From Lachnospiraceae bacterium (lineage in GTDB: Bacteria; Bacillota; Clostridia; Lachnospirales; Lachnospiraceae): a stretch of DNA of 13,149 bases. Shown piece after piece: positions 12,498-13,149 of the stretch. The stretch covers positions 1 through 13,149 of the forward strand of contig JAILJL010000117.1 in assembly GCA_024694785.1 (NCBI GenBank), read 5' to 3'. Within the stretch, counting starts at the first letter, position 1, and the number at the start of each line of letters is the position of its first letter. The position numbers and the translations under genes were made by a program. The notes beneath the pieces were generated by a model, which searched no databases, had not been told where the DNA came from, and was given only the letters and a program-made list of their open reading frames with translations.

Positions 12498-13149
12498 TTA
12501 ATGACATCCGTGAGTACCGCAGTCGCCGTGGTGGCATTCATGACCTTGATCATGTTCATGATCGTGATGATGGCATTCTGTATCCGGATCATAATCAAGC
12601 TTTCCTGCAAGATAATCACTTATAACCTGATCAGCATTTCCACTTACTCCCGGCAAAAGTTCGATACCTACTTCCATCAATGCGTTTCTGGCTCCCATTC
12701 CGATGCCACCGCAGATAAGTGTTTCGACTTCAGCAGCACGAAGAAATCCTGCTAAGGCACCATGCCCCGTTCCATTTGTATCAATGACCTTCGATGCCCT
12801 AATTTCACCATTCTCCACATCATAGATTTTGAACTGTTCTGTATGTCCAAAATGCTGTCCAACCATTTCCTGTTCATAAGTTACTGCAACTCTCATAATA
12901 TTGTCTCCTTTTTCACCGATTTTTGCACTTGCCGGTATAGAATCAATTCTATATGACCCGCCTGTAATACGTATCCGCTTCCCATTAACCATTGCATCCG
13001 CTATCTTAAACCGGGCCGATTCATAAATGCTTGTAACTGTAGCTCTTGAAACTCCCATAGCTTCCGCACATTCTTCCTGCGTCAGCTTTTGAAAATCAAT
13101 AAGACGTACGACTTCATATTCATCCAGCTTAAAAACAATAGTTTCAGTA
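12498..13149 (-). CDS. DUF134-NifX fusion protein with His/Cys-rich tail (5' end outside window)
   Basis: The frame is open to the window edge, so the N-terminus is missing; 216 residues are visible. Visible residues 1-75 are a DUF134 helix-turn-helix domain (KLDEYEVVRLIDF, LTQEECAEAMGVSRATV, IYESAR, ADAMVNGKRIRI). From visible residue 85 a NifX/NifB-type dinitrogenase iron-molybdenum cofactor domain follows (MRVAVTYEQEMVGQHFGHT, then GHGALAGFLRAAEVETLICGGIGMGARNAL). The last 26 residues hold 10 His and 4 Cys (for example CHHHDHEHD), a probable metal-binding tail. No nitrogenase genes are in the window. In non-fixing bacteria such proteins are thought to carry or sense iron-sulfur or other metal clusters, so a metal-responsive DNA-binding role is plausible but inferred. 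An internal ATG (12894-12896) with AAGGAG 8 nt upstream could give a separate 132-residue NifX form. Confidence 0.85.
   Translation of the reverse strand, partial: TETIVFKLDEYEVVRLIDFQKLTQEECAEAMGVSRATVTSIYESARFKIADAMVNGKRIRITGGSYRIDSIPASAKIGEKGDNIMRVAVTYEQEMVGQHFGHTEQFKIYDVENGEIRASKVIDTNGTGHGALAGFLRAAEVETLICGGIGMGARNALMEVGIELLPGVSGNADQVISDYLAGKLDYDPDTECHHHDHEHDQGHECHHGDCGTHGCH
12894..12910 (-). promoter_or_regulatory. Internal ribosome binding site and start inside the DUF134-NifX gene
   Basis: AAGGAG (12905-12910) lies 8 nt before an in-frame ATG (12894-12896) exactly at the border between the DUF134 linker and the NifX domain. Strength and spacing are as good as at the real gene starts in this window. 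It may allow synthesis of the NifX domain alone, or be the trace of a formerly separate nifX gene. Confidence 0.55.

Noticed and set aside
12498..13149. Possible nitrogen-fixation locus because of the NifX domain.
   Set aside because: No nifHDK, nifB, nifE or nifN sequence is in the window, and NifX-domain proteins are common in anaerobes that do not fix nitrogen.

Overview
The window looks like a core chromosomal segment of a low-to-mid GC Firmicute, most likely a member of the Lachnospiraceae (Butyrivibrio/Roseburia-like). This is inferred from family recognition only: the dgt-dnaG-rpoD-trmK order, a TGS-domain nucleoside kinase, a class A-like RNase P RNA, strong AGGAGG-type ribosome binding sites, and an RNase H1 with an N-terminal viroplasmin domain. 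Every intact gene lies on the minus strand, so the window reads biologically from right to left.

Right end (13149 to about 12115). A DUF134-NifX fusion protein enters from beyond the window and ends in a His/Cys-rich tail. It has a strong ribosome binding site in front of an internal ATG at the domain boundary. Next comes a 383-bp gap holding the only plus-strand coding trace of the window: a start-less C-terminal gene remnant followed by a stem-loop. The gap also holds the promoter of rnhA, overlapped by a 10-bp perfect inverted repeat.

Middle (12114 to about 7210). This part has three short transcription units. The first is rnhA (RNase H1) with an AEC-family permease. The second is a small orphan lipoprotein with its own -10 box, a tandem repeat upstream and a strong terminator. 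The third is an aldo/keto reductase with a good sigma-A promoter, followed by a metallo-beta-lactamase-fold hydrolase and a TIGR01212-type (YtqA/YhcC) radical SAM protein. The radical SAM gene carries the -35 box of the tRNA-Leu(CAG) gene in its last codons. The tRNA is followed by a strong intrinsic terminator.

Left (7006 to 1). A compact information-processing cluster runs from a possible 43-codon small ORF through dgt (dNTP triphosphohydrolase), dnaG (primase), rpoD (housekeeping sigma factor), trmK (tRNA m1A22 methyltransferase) and a TGS-domain nucleoside kinase to rnpB (RNase P RNA, 3' end cut by the window edge). Genes from dgt to trmK abut within 0-12 bp and are probably translationally coupled. 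They link nucleotide pools, replication priming, transcription initiation and tRNA maturation. About 220 bp packed with five successive inverted repeats separate the kinase from rnpB.

No insertion sequence, CRISPR array, prophage or defence system is visible. The less ordinary signals are the DUF134-NifX fusion with its internal start, the palindrome cluster upstream of rnpB, the small ORF overlapping dgt, the gene remnant, and the repeat elements at several promoters.
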